A stretch of DNA of 40,457 nucleotides from Terriglobales bacterium. Its GTDB lineage: Bacteria; Acidobacteriota; Terriglobia; Terriglobales; Acidobacteriaceae. The stretch lies in contig JAICKN010000005.1 of NCBI GenBank assembly GCA_025927855.1, forward strand, positions 1-40,457, in the 5' to 3' direction. Position numbers and translations under genes: made by a program. Shown one piece after another: positions 33,650 through 40,457 of this stretch. The notes below the pieces were generated by a model. The model saw only the letters and a program-made list of their open reading frames with translations. It was not told the origin of the DNA and did not search any database. Numbering within the stretch: the stretch's first letter is position 1; every line of letters starts with the position of its first letter.

Positions 33650-34987
33650 ATGTCCGAGTCAACCGTTCTCTTGATCAACCGCCGGCAACATGACCCTGAA
33701 CTGGAAGAACGCCTGCGGGCCGGGCAAAGCAAGCCCACGCCCCACGGCAGGTTTCGTTCGCTTGGTCTTGGACTTATAACCGGAGCGGCGGACGATGATC
33801 CTGCCGCGATTGGGACCTATGCCGCGGCAGGAGCGGCTTTCGGCCCGGCTTTATTGTGGACGGCTCCAGTTACCTTTCCCATGATGTTCTCGGTTGTTTA
33901 CCTATGTTCGAAACTTGGGCAGGTGACCGGAGAAGGGCTATTTGCAGTGATCAAGCGGCATTACCCGCGATGGTTGCTGTTTTCGGTGCTGGTGGGAGCG
34001 CTCATCGGAAATGTCATCGAGGCGGGCGCCGATATCGGCGGCATGGCTGCCGCGCTTCACCTTATTGTCCCCGTTCCCGCATGGGCAATCGTGTTGGTCA
34101 TCACCATTGCCGTTGTCCTGCTGCAAGTTCTGGGCTCGTACACGCTGATCCGCAATATTTTCCGCTGGCTCGCATTGGCCCTGCTCGCATACGTAGGGGC
34201 AGCATTTCTCGCCCAACCGGATTGGGCAACCGTTTTGAAAGATACATTCATCCCGCACATGCGTTTTAACGCGCACACATTCTCTATGCTGGTTGCCATT
34301 GTCGGAACTACCTTGTCCGCATATTTGTATAGCTGGCAATCCAATGAAGATGTAGAGGAAGACATTTCATTAGGAAGGCGGAGGTTGACCGACCGGCTGG
34401 GCACGACGCCGGAGGAACTCCGGCATTCAGCGAAAGATATTGGAATCGGCATGCTTTTTTCCAATATTGTGATGTATTTCATCATCCTTTCTACCGCGGC
34501 CACTCTGTTTAAAGTGGGAAAACACGATATCACTACCGCCGCCGATGCGGCCCAGGCCTTAACTCCCATTGCCGGCAAGCTGGCAGGCGTATTATTTGCT
34601 GCCGGAGTGGTGGGAGTCGGGTTTCTAGCGGTTCCCATTATGACGACCGGAGCTGCTTACGATCTGTGCCAGGCACTCGGCTGGAAGCACGGCCTGCACT
34701 ATCCTCCGGCTGAGGTGAAGCGCTTCAACGTTGCCATTGCAATCTTTACTGCGGCGGCAATGTTGCTGAATTTCATTGGCATCAATCCGATCAAAGCGCT
34801 GGTATGGTCTTCCGTCGTGCAAGGATTTTCTACGCCTTTTCTCATGCTGCTCATCATGCTCACCACTACCAATCCAAAAATCATGGGGAAATGGGTGAAT
34901 ACGAAAGCCATGAATATATTGGGATGGGTGACGACCATCGCGATTTTCGGCGCCAGCGCAGGCCTCATTATTGCCTGGCTCAAGTGA
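33650..34987 (+). CDS. NRAMP-like divalent metal transporter
   Basis: A 445-residue polytopic membrane protein of about 11 helices. The first helix contains GLITGAADDDPAAIGTYAAAGAAFG, which aligns with the NRAMP helix-1 motif, but the canonical DPGN is replaced by DPAA (33797-33808). In the helix-6 region the usual A-x-x-MPH metal site reads VGTTLSAYLY (34301-34330), so the metal-binding Met and His are missing. It therefore belongs to a side branch often annotated as NRAMP or divalent-metal transporter rather than a classical MntH. The ion carried is uncertain. ATG 33650 gives a short cytoplasmic N-terminus. A start seven codons earlier is possible. A 119-bp gap separates it from the FAH-family gene. 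Confidence 0.88.
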   Translation: MSESTVLLINRRQHDPELEERLRAGQSKPTPHGRFRSLGLGLITGAADDDPAAIGTYAAAGAAFGPALLWTAPVTFPMMFSVVYLCSKLGQVTGEGLFAVIKRHYPRWLLFSVLVGALIGNVIEAGADIGGMAAALHLIVPVPAWAIVLVITIAVVLLQVLGSYTLIRNIFRWLALALLAYVGAAFLAQPDWATVLKDTFIPHMRFNAHTFSMLVAIVGTTLSAYLYSWQSNEDVEEDISLGRRRLTDRLGTTPEELRHSAKDIGIGMLFSNIVMYFIILSTAATLFKVGKHDITTAADAAQALTPIAGKLAGVLFAAGVVGVGFLAVPIMTTGAAYDLCQALGWKHGLHYPPAEVKRFNVAIAIFTAAAMLLNFIGINPIKALVWSSVVQGFSTPFLMLLIMLTTTNPKIMGKWVNTKAMNILGWVTTIAIFGASAGLIIAWLK

Positions 34988-35067
34988 TGGCCGAGTAATC
35001 TCCTTTCTTAATTTTTGCGTTCTGCCTTTCAGCGGCCTGCGGGCCAATTGATAGAATCCATCGTCGG

Positions 35068-35084
35068 TGAAATGCATCATTTCA
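35068..35084. promoter_or_regulatory. Short inverted repeat upstream of the FAH-family gene
   Basis: TGAAATG-CAT-CATTTCA is a perfect 7+3+7 palindrome about 22 bases before the ATG at 35107. Its position suits an operator or a small mRNA hairpin near the ribosome binding site. A TAGAAT at 35052-35057 could be a -10 box, but no -35 was recognised. Only one copy was seen. Confidence 0.35.
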
Positions 35085-35106
35085 TCAGGAAAGAATTGAG
35101 GCCCAC

Positions 35107-35904
35107 ATGAAATATTGCCGCTTTGCGCTGAATGGGAATGCCGCTTACGGCTTGATTGAGAACACGCCGGGCAAGGAAATCATTACCCGGCTTCTGTTGG
35201 CCCCGCCAGAAACTCATGGCCAGGTCGAGGACGTGCCTAGCCGCCGGATGGAACCTCTCCCAGTGGCGGAGGCTACTCTGCTATCGCCGGTAGTTCCGTC
35301 AAAAATTGTTTGCGTTGGACGCAACTATCGCAATCACGCCGCCGAACTGGGGAACACAGTACCAGCCGAACCCATCATTTTTTTAAAGCCGCCTTCTTCA
35401 ATCATCCATCCCGGCCAATCCATCAAACGCCCGAAGATGTCCGAGCGGGTGGACTACGAAGGAGAGTTAGGAGTAGTCATCGGGAGAGCCTGCCACAGGC
35501 TCAATGGCGATGAAGACGTGAGACCCTACATTCTCGGATATACCTGCGTAAATGACGTGACCGCCCGCGACTTGCAGCAAAAAGATGAACAATGGACGCG
35601 GGCGAAAGGTTTCGATACATTTTGTCCGGTCGGCCCTGTTGTTTCGGATGAAATTGATCCGTGGGCTGGAGCGGAGGTAGAGACCAGAGTAAATGGCGCG
35701 CAGCGGCAGCGAGGAAATACACGCGATTTTATTTTCGCTCTCGACGTTTTGGTGCGCTATATCTCACAGGTCATGACGCTGTTTCCCGGTGATTTGATTT
35801 CTACCGGCACTCCGGAAGGGGTAGGACCATTGCTTGCAGGAGACCGCGTAGAAGTGCAGGCAAGCTGCGTAGGGGTACTCAGCAATCCCGTCGTGAATGA
35901 ATGA
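35107..35904 (+). CDS. Fumarylacetoacetate hydrolase (FAH) family protein
   Basis: A 265-residue enzyme-like protein with the two-part layout of small FAH proteins. A short N-terminal domain (1-60) is followed by the catalytic fold: SKIVCVGRNYRNHAAELG, PIIFLKPPSSIIHPGQSI, and the metal-binding stretch VDYEGELGVVIG with its two Glu. Next come GYTCVNDVTARDLQ with the third acidic ligand, and AKGFDTFCPVGP. ISTGTPEGVGPLLAGD closes the fold. Members cleave or isomerise C-C bonds in 2-oxo or 3-oxo diacids (fumarylpyruvate hydrolase, 5-oxopent-3-ene-1,2,5-tricarboxylate decarboxylase, oxaloacetate decarboxylase). The substrate cannot be chosen from sequence. A GAGG lies 6 bases before ATG 35107. No catabolic cluster surrounds it. 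Confidence 0.93.
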   Translation: MKYCRFALNGNAAYGLIENTPGKEIITRLLLAPPETHGQVEDVPSRRMEPLPVAEATLLSPVVPSKIVCVGRNYRNHAAELGNTVPAEPIIFLKPPSSIIHPGQSIKRPKMSERVDYEGELGVVIGRACHRLNGDEDVRPYILGYTCVNDVTARDLQQKDEQWTRAKGFDTFCPVGPVVSDEIDPWAGAEVETRVNGAQRQRGNTRDFIFALDVLVRYISQVMTLFPGDLISTGTPEGVGPLLAGDRVEVQASCVGVLSNPVVNE

Positions 35905-35950
35905 TGAGTTCCGGAAAGTCCAGATACTAGCTTATAGCGGGCTTTAGATT

Positions 35951-36955
35951 TCAGTCGTTTCGAATCTTCCCGTCCGCAGCCAACTTCTGCAACCATCGTT
36001 TTGCCGTAGCGGCTTCCGGATCATTGCCGTGATTTTTGAGAAAGTCCCGCAATGCCTGCGCAGAATCCTCATATCGTCCAACGGCGACAAGCGATTTCGC
36101 GACTAGCATTTCGATTTCGGGCGCTTTTCCTGCCGATTCGGTCAATGCAGTCTGCGAAGTCTGCAACGCGTTATCGTACTGGCCGTGATAGTAGTAAGCC
36201 TTTCCCAGGGCCCAACGCGTCTGGTATCCGCTTTTCGGATCCAACTTCAAAGATTTTTCCAGCACAGGGATCGCAGGTTCATATTTTTGCTGGTTCACCA
36301 TCGCCATTCCCAATGCTGACAGGGCCTGAGCATTGTTTGGGTCCATTTGCGTGGATTTTCGCAGTGTGCTTTCAGATCCTGCCCAATCTTGTTTTTTGAG
36401 TTGCAAGAAGCCCTCGGCATAGAGCACCTGGGGATCCTGGGGAGCAAGTTTCATCGCCTCGCCGATGTATTTATCAGCCTCATGCAGGTTGTTTTCCGCT
36501 AATGCTTTAAAACCTTTGTCGAGAGCTTCTCTTGCTTTCGGCGCCAGCAACGAAGCTGTTGTGCTGGCGGTGGCGGAATCATCGCCCTTCCTTTCCAGAA
36601 CAATATCCACATCCGCAGTCATGGGCATGGGCGCGGAAACCTCTTTTTGAGCATTCTTGTATCCAGAAGCGTTCACCTGCACCGTATAATCCCCCGGAGC
36701 AGTCAGAAACATCGCCCGCCCTCTATTAGCAGCTGCCTCGCTGGCGGGGAACCCGCTTCGACTTAAGCTGACGAATGCTGGCCCTGTCATCAATTGCCCC
36801 GATTGGTCGCGTAATGTCACGACAATTTCCGCCTGGTTACCATGGCTTGCGCTCTCATCAACGCTGCGCTGCGCAAGCGCGGGAAAGATCCAGACAAATA
36901 AAAACAGGGCCATTACTAACCGGGAATAGAGGGAAGCCGTATGGATCGTTCGCAT
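35951..36955 (-). CDS. Secreted protein with carboxypeptidase-regulatory-like domain and TPR repeats
   Basis: A 334-residue precursor with a signal peptide (about 1-29, ending FPALAQ). The first mature domain (about 42-120) contains IVVTLRDQSGQLMTGPAFVSLSR and GDYTVQVNASGYKNAQKEV, a carboxypeptidase-regulatory-like beta sandwich common in acidobacterial surface proteins. From about 140 to 325 there are about five tetratricopeptide repeats, for example AREALDKGFKALAENNLHEADKYI and ALSALGMAMVNQQKYEPAIPVLEKSL. The protein probably acts as a periplasmic scaffold. A Shine-Dalgarno AGGAG lies 8 bases upstream of ATG 36955 and a good promoter candidate sits at 36983-37012. The partner is unknown. 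The 3' end converges with the FAH-family gene. Confidence 0.9.
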   Translation of the reverse strand: MRTIHTASLYSRLVMALFLFVWIFPALAQRSVDESASHGNQAEIVVTLRDQSGQLMTGPAFVSLSRSGFPASEAAANRGRAMFLTAPGDYTVQVNASGYKNAQKEVSAPMPMTADVDIVLERKGDDSATASTTASLLAPKAREALDKGFKALAENNLHEADKYIGEAMKLAPQDPQVLYAEGFLQLKKQDWAGSESTLRKSTQMDPNNAQALSALGMAMVNQQKYEPAIPVLEKSLKLDPKSGYQTRWALGKAYYYHGQYDNALQTSQTALTESAGKAPEIEMLVAKSLVAVGRYEDSAQALRDFLKNHGNDPEAATAKRWLQKLAADGKIRND

Positions 36956-36982
36956 GGAAGAACTCCTGCGGGAGACCTAAAA

Positions 36983-37012
36983 AGTCTAGTTCCGCATGAA
37001 ATAGGCCGTCAA
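36983..37012 (-). promoter_or_regulatory. Candidate sigma-70-type promoter of the TPR-protein gene
   Basis: On the minus strand TTGACG and TAGACT are separated by 18 bases, with the -10 about 28 bases before the ATG at 36955. A leader of about 20 bases with AGGAG would result. This is the best promoter-like pair I noticed in the window. Confidence 0.5.
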
Positions 37013-37181
37013 GCTAATGATTTTCCCGTAAACCCACCATGTGGCTTGTCAAAAAGCTGTTAACAAATCGTAGGGAATGAAGCCTGTTTGGACCGGCCAT
37101 GGTGATTTGAATATGAATTGTGTCGTCTTTTCTATGTTCCCTAACGGTGATATCGTTGGTTGCAAGTTTTTGCTGCTCCCC

Positions 37182-38738
37182 ATGAAGTATTCTCATCGTT
37201 CCGTTTTTGCTCTACTGGCCGCGGTTTTGGTGTCTGTGAGCGCGATTGCAGTCCTGCCGATGCAGGCCCAACTTACCTGGAGCAAGTCCCAGAAGAATGC
37301 TCCCACTGCCGTGATCCAATCTGTACAGGTCACTCCTGCAGACAATGAAGTGACCCTCCAGATTTCTTCTTCTCGCCCCATCACACCGCAAATCTCGCTG
37401 GTGGATGCGCCTCCCAGGCTGGTCATTGATCTTCCACATACCATCATGCCGCTGCGCCAGAAGCGTTTTAACGTGCGCGACGCCCGGATTAAAGACGTGC
37501 GTGTTGATCAATACGACAATGCTCCTCCCGCTGCCCGCGCCGTTGTGGATTTGCTTGCGCCATTGAGCTACACCTGGGAAAACACCGGGAATCAACTGAT
37601 TGTCCATTTGCGTCTGGCGGAACTTAACAGGCCTGCCACGGTCCCTTCCCTTGCTCCCGTGCCCAAGCCGGATGTGATACCGGTGACACAGGGGAGTTCT
37701 GGCGCAGTGATGCTGGCGGGAAGCCGGATTGCAGGAGGATCGGCGGTCACCGCCGGATCGGACACGGCGGTGTTGCGTCTGGCCCGCGGAGGCGAAGTCC
37801 GCATCTGCCCGGGAACGACAGTCTCAGTCACTCCCTCGCAAAATGGCCGCGACCTCATGCTGGGCATGAATACCGGGGCCATGGAGGCGCACTACACTTT
37901 GCAAGCTTCCGCCGATTCAATATTGACCCCTGACTTCCGCATGATGCTTGCGGGTCCGGGTGAATTCGATTTTGCCGTCAGTTCAGATACACGCGGAAAT
38001 ACCTGCGTGCGGTCGCTGCCGGGCAATACGGCTTCCGTTATTGTTTCAGAACTGATGGGGGATGGCACTTACCAAGTCCGTCCAGGGGAACAAGTTGTTT
38101 TTCACACGGGGAATCTTGCGGCGCATGATGCGAACGCTCCGGCAAGTTGTGGCTGCCCAAAGCCCCGGCCCGCAACGATGTTGGCCTCCAACGGCCCTTC
38201 TCGTATGGCGACAGCTGGCGAAGAGAAGGCCGGGGCAATGGCTCTCGGACGCACCGAAATGGCGAAGGCGGCTCCGTCAGAAAAGACAAATCCAGCGACA
38301 ACACAACAGACGGCGGCAAAATCGAGCACCGAAAATTCCAGCATCCCGGACGACGGTCCGAGAGTTTCGCGGGAAGCGCGGGTATCGGTTGCCCTGCCTG
38401 CGGCTGCGATACCGCCGGTTAAAAATCCTGATGAAGCTCATCCGTCGGTAACGGCGTCAGTGAATTCGGCGCTTCCGCCGAGTAAGCCCAACGAAGTGCA
38501 GGTTGAGGTAGACGCGCCATTTGTCTTTCGCGCCACCGATCCTGCCCCTGATTCGGCTAGTTCAAAACAAACCGGGTTTAAACAAACTGGTTCGGCTACG
38601 GAAAAGACTGCGGGACCGTCACCCGTGGCGCAGCCTGCAACCATTGCCTTACCGCCTCCACAAGAAGCTCCAGCAAAACCAATCCACCACGGGTTCTTCG
38701 GAAAAGTTAAAGGCTTCTTTTCCGCAATATTCCGGTAG
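37182..38738 (+). CDS. Secreted AMIN-domain protein with FecR-like domain
   Basis: A 518-residue precursor from ATG 37182, which gives a good signal peptide (MKYSHRSVFALLAAVLVSVS, cleavage after MQAQ). The first domain (about 40-150) is AMIN-like: VIQSVQVTPADNEVTLQISS, PPRLVIDLPHTIMPL and RVDQYDNAPPAARAVVDL. AMIN domains target proteins to peptidoglycan or secretion machinery. The second (about 165-310) is FecR-like: GGSAVTAGSDTAVLRLARGG, GTTVSVTPS, and GTYQVRPGEQVVFHTG near its end. The remaining 190 residues are Pro/Ala/Ser/Lys-rich and probably disordered, closing with a Phe/Gly/Lys-rich end (HGFFGKVKGFFSAIFR). The frame is open 35 codons upstream, but that would spoil the signal peptide. 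A cell-envelope or regulatory role is inferred only. Confidence 0.87.
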   Translation: MKYSHRSVFALLAAVLVSVSAIAVLPMQAQLTWSKSQKNAPTAVIQSVQVTPADNEVTLQISSSRPITPQISLVDAPPRLVIDLPHTIMPLRQKRFNVRDARIKDVRVDQYDNAPPAARAVVDLLAPLSYTWENTGNQLIVHLRLAELNRPATVPSLAPVPKPDVIPVTQGSSGAVMLAGSRIAGGSAVTAGSDTAVLRLARGGEVRICPGTTVSVTPSQNGRDLMLGMNTGAMEAHYTLQASADSILTPDFRMMLAGPGEFDFAVSSDTRGNTCVRSLPGNTASVIVSELMGDGTYQVRPGEQVVFHTGNLAAHDANAPASCGCPKPRPATMLASNGPSRMATAGEEKAGAMALGRTEMAKAAPSEKTNPATTQQTAAKSSTENSSIPDDGPRVSREARVSVALPAAAIPPVKNPDEAHPSVTASVNSALPPSKPNEVQVEVDAPFVFRATDPAPDSASSKQTGFKQTGSATEKTAGPSPVAQPATIALPPPQEAPAKPIHHGFFGKVKGFFSAIFR

Positions 38739-38780
38739 GAAATGATGGCTGCGGTTTAGATAAGTTTTAAGAAAAAAGGA

Positions 38781-39077
38781 CTAGCTGCGGCGCATGGCCC
38801 GCTTTAGAGGAGTCACTCTCTCGCGGATGTCGCCGGCAAAATCACTGCCGCGTTCCATGGCTTCTTCCGCAATGTCTTTCGCTTCTTCCTTCCAATCATC
38901 GAAGGTATCGCGGGCATCGCGGTAGCGCTTCACCAGGTCCTTACGGATGCGTTTCCCGGCCTTCGGGGCGAACAAAAGCGCCGTTAGCGCGCCCGCTCCC
39001 AGGCCTATGAGCAAGAATGTAATGGCAGTTCCGGCTTTTCCTGTTCCTTCTGTCGCTTCATATGTTCCAGAACGCAT
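38781..39077 (-). CDS. YtxH-like small membrane protein
   Basis: A 98-residue protein from ATG 39077, supported by GGAGG 8 bases upstream. A start 15 codons earlier lacks a ribosome site. It has a single membrane helix with the typical Gly-rich end (ITFLLIGLGAGALTALLFAPKAGKRIRKDL), which is the hallmark of YtxH/gas-vesicle-protein-like proteins. A charged helix follows (about 45-98, RYRDARDTFDDWKEEAKDIAEEAMERG). These proteins are widespread, often stress-induced, and of unclear function. It is divergent from efp, with about 230 bp between starts, and its 3' end faces the AMIN-protein gene across 42 bp. Confidence 0.87.
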   Translation of the reverse strand: MRSGTYEATEGTGKAGTAITFLLIGLGAGALTALLFAPKAGKRIRKDLVKRYRDARDTFDDWKEEAKDIAEEAMERGSDFAGDIRERVTPLKRAMRRS

Positions 39078-39306
39078 AGCAGATCCCTCCGTTAAGTAAT
39101 GATGACTTGGATTCGCTTTCAACTATTTTAGCTGTCTGGATTCCTGGTTGACCTCATCTGCTTCTGTAATTTGAGCGAAGACGAGTTCCCAAAGCGGGCA
39201 AGTCCGTATAAGATAACGGGTTGGCCCTATATGTGCGGCGGAAATTGCGGCTCGCCCTCCTTCTGCCCGCTCATGCCTCGAATTTTTTAAGGAGAATGAA
39301 AGCAGC

Positions 39307-39867
39307 ATGTCTATTCCTGCGACCCAGCTTCGCCCTGGAATGATTATTAAACATAACAATGACCTGCATTCGGTGTTCAGCGTAGAACACCGCACGCCGG
39401 GAAACCTGCGCGCTTTTATCCAGGCAAAATTGCGCAATCTCCGCACCGGAGCCATGTTCGAGCACCGCTTCCGCTCGCCTGATCCCATTGAAAGGATCAA
39501 CGTGGACGAGGAGAACATGGAATATCTTTACAATGACGGCGACGCTTATTACTTCATGAACACGGAGAATTATGAGCAGATACCGCTAACGCGCGATACG
39601 CTGGGCGACGCGGTTGATTACCTGACGCCCAATTTGCAGATTAAGGTGGAGTTTTTTGACGGCAAGGCGGTAGGGGTGGAGTTGCCGCAAACCGTGGATT
39701 TAAAAGTGATTGAAACCGAGCCGGGGCTGAAGAGCGCGACCGCCTCAAGTGTCACCAAGCCAGCGAAGACGGAAACCGGGTTGGTGGTGCAGGTTCCGCC
39801 GTTTATCAATGAAGGGGAAACTATCCGGGTCGATACATCGGAAGGCGCATATTTGTCCCGGGCGTAA
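39307..39867 (+). CDS. efp: Elongation factor P (loop-tip residue is Asn)
   Basis: A 186-residue EF-P, which binds ribosomes stalled at polyproline and aids peptide-bond formation. All three beta-barrel domains are present: domain I (1-65), domain II (about 66-130, with YYFMNTENYEQIPL) and domain III (about 131-186, with VVQVPPFINEGETIRVDTSEGAYLSRA). The loop that reaches the peptidyl-transferase centre reads HRTPGNLRAF, placing Asn33 (codon 39403-39405) where E. coli has the modified Lys34. No EpmA, EpmB or EarP gene is in the window. An AAGGAG lies about 13 bases before ATG 39307. acyP follows after 23 bp and apt after that, all on the plus strand. Confidence 0.96.
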   Translation: MSIPATQLRPGMIIKHNNDLHSVFSVEHRTPGNLRAFIQAKLRNLRTGAMFEHRFRSPDPIERINVDEENMEYLYNDGDAYYFMNTENYEQIPLTRDTLGDAVDYLTPNLQIKVEFFDGKAVGVELPQTVDLKVIETEPGLKSATASSVTKPAKTETGLVVQVPPFINEGETIRVDTSEGAYLSRA

Positions 39868-39890
39868 TTTTCCAGGAATTTTAGCGACGC

Positions 39891-40187
39891 ATGGCACCGG
39901 AACCGGAAATTGTGACGCGGCGTTTTGTGGTGCGCGGACGCGTGCAGGGTGTGGGTTTCCGCTGGTTTGTGGAGAAGGAAGCGCGGCTGCTTGGCGTCAC
40001 CGGATGGGTGCGCAACAATGCCGATGCCACCGTAGAAGTGCTGGCCCAGGGCACAAACATTCAGTTAAGCGGCCTGCGCTCGCGATTGCAGCAGGGCCCA
40101 CGCGCCGCCCGCGTGGATGATGTTGTGGAATCCGAAGCAAAGCCGGTAAACAGCCTTACAACATTCCGCATTGAAGGAGCCTGGTGA
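39891..40187 (+). CDS. acyP: Acylphosphatase
   Basis: A 98-residue enzyme that hydrolyses acyl phosphates such as acetyl phosphate or 1,3-bisphosphoglycerate. The signature stretch [19 protein letters not shown] contains the phosphate-binding loop and catalytic Arg. [17 protein letters not shown] holds the catalytic Asn. The C-terminal strand ends FRIEGAW. The usual family Tyr after the Arg is Trp here (GFRWF instead of GFRYF), a seen variant. The length is normal. It sits between efp (23 bp before) and apt (4 bp after), so it is probably co-transcribed with both. Confidence 0.95.
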   Translation: MAPEPEIVTRRFVVRGRVQGVGFRWFVEKEARLLGVTGWVRNNADATVEVLAQGTNIQLSGLRSRLQQGPRAARVDDVVESEAKPVNSLTTFRIEGAW

Positions 40188-40191
40188 AGAA

Positions 40192-40457
40192 ATGGCAACG
40201 AGCGCCGAACGAAAGACTTCCGTGGATTGTGACTTGTTGAAAAGCCTGATTCGTGAAGTGCCGGACTTTCCGAAAAAAGGCATCCTTTTTTACGACATCA
40301 CCACGCTGCTTAAAGATAAGCGCGGGCTGGCCACCCTGATTGACGCGCTGGCGCAGAACTATATCGGCAAGAATATTGATTTGATCCTCGGCATGGAAGC
40401 GCGCGGATTTATTTTCGGCCCGGCCCTGGCGTACCGCCTGAATGCTGGGTTTATTCC
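40192..40457 (+). CDS. apt: Adenine phosphoribosyltransferase (3' end outside window)
   Basis: The ATG at 40192, 4 bp after acyP, opens a frame that runs off the end of the window, so only 88 codons are visible. The translation has [32 protein letters not shown], followed by [24 protein letters not shown]. These two stretches are diagnostic of Apt, which makes AMP from adenine and PRPP in purine salvage. The PRPP-binding loop and the C-terminus lie beyond the window. Compared with E. coli Apt the usual KPG (FPKPGILF) reads KKG here. A short Ser/Thr-rich start of about 12 residues precedes the conserved part. Confidence 0.93.
   Translation, partial: MATSAERKTSVDCDLLKSLIREVPDFPKKGILFYDITTLLKDKRGLATLIDALAQNYIGKNIDLILGMEARGFIFGPALAYRLNAGFI

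Noticed and set aside
39148-39180. TTGACC as a -35 box upstream of efp
   Set aside because: No -10 hexamer at 16-18 bases; the nearest AT-rich word is at a wrong spacing.

Overview
The window looks like a chromosomal stretch from a member of the Acidobacteriota, probably class Terriglobia. This is an inference from gene content and style. It holds housekeeping genes mixed with acidobacterial-type secreted proteins (an AMIN/FecR-like protein, a carboxypeptidase-regulatory-like/TPR protein, a fibronectin-type lipoprotein). Start codons TTG and GTG are common, base composition is moderately GC-rich, and short hairpin repeats sit in intergenic gaps. No rRNA, tRNA, CRISPR array, phage or insertion sequence was seen. 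The window begins inside valS and ends inside apt.

Layout. 1-10368 (+) is a dense housekeeping run: valS (5' cut), nadC, birA, coaX, an unrecognised gene, an RlmD-type 23S rRNA methyltransferase and comEC, with coaX to comEC nearly touching. 10604-15849 is mostly on the minus strand: a DUF2007-like protein, yggS, an OPT-family transporter, then an overlapping trio read cdd, membrane/GAF-like protein, small protein. The gap upstream of the OPT gene carries a near-perfect parS-like palindrome. 16286-19608 (+) holds comF, an HNH endonuclease and a membrane-anchored MutS-like ATPase. 19662-24545 has a LolA-like secreted protein (-), an M20 peptidase (+), a TonB-like protein with internal repeats (-) and a small secreted protein (+). 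24784-26850 (+) is a flippase fused to a domain with a ParB/Srx-like DGNHR motif. 26906-30517 (-) holds a membrane-anchored protein and the TldE/TldD pair. 30521-35904 (+) holds a PD-(D/E)XK-like protein, a lipoprotein, an NRAMP-like transporter and an FAH-family enzyme. 35951-40457 holds a TPR protein (-), an AMIN/FecR-like protein (+), a YtxH-like protein (-) and efp, acyP and apt (+).

How they fit together. Cofactor genes (nadC, birA, coaX, yggS) and translation genes (valS, rlmD, efp) dominate. comEC and comF both appear, so DNA uptake is plausible. The OPT transporter, M20 peptidase and TldD/TldE point to peptide handling, but they are not in one operon. The most unusual items are the flippase/DGNHR fusion, the membrane MutS-like protein beside an HNH nuclease, the cdd/GAF-like/small-protein operon, the PD-(D/E)XK-like protein, the parS-like site, an EF-P with asparagine at its loop tip, and an NRAMP-like protein lacking the usual metal-binding motifs.
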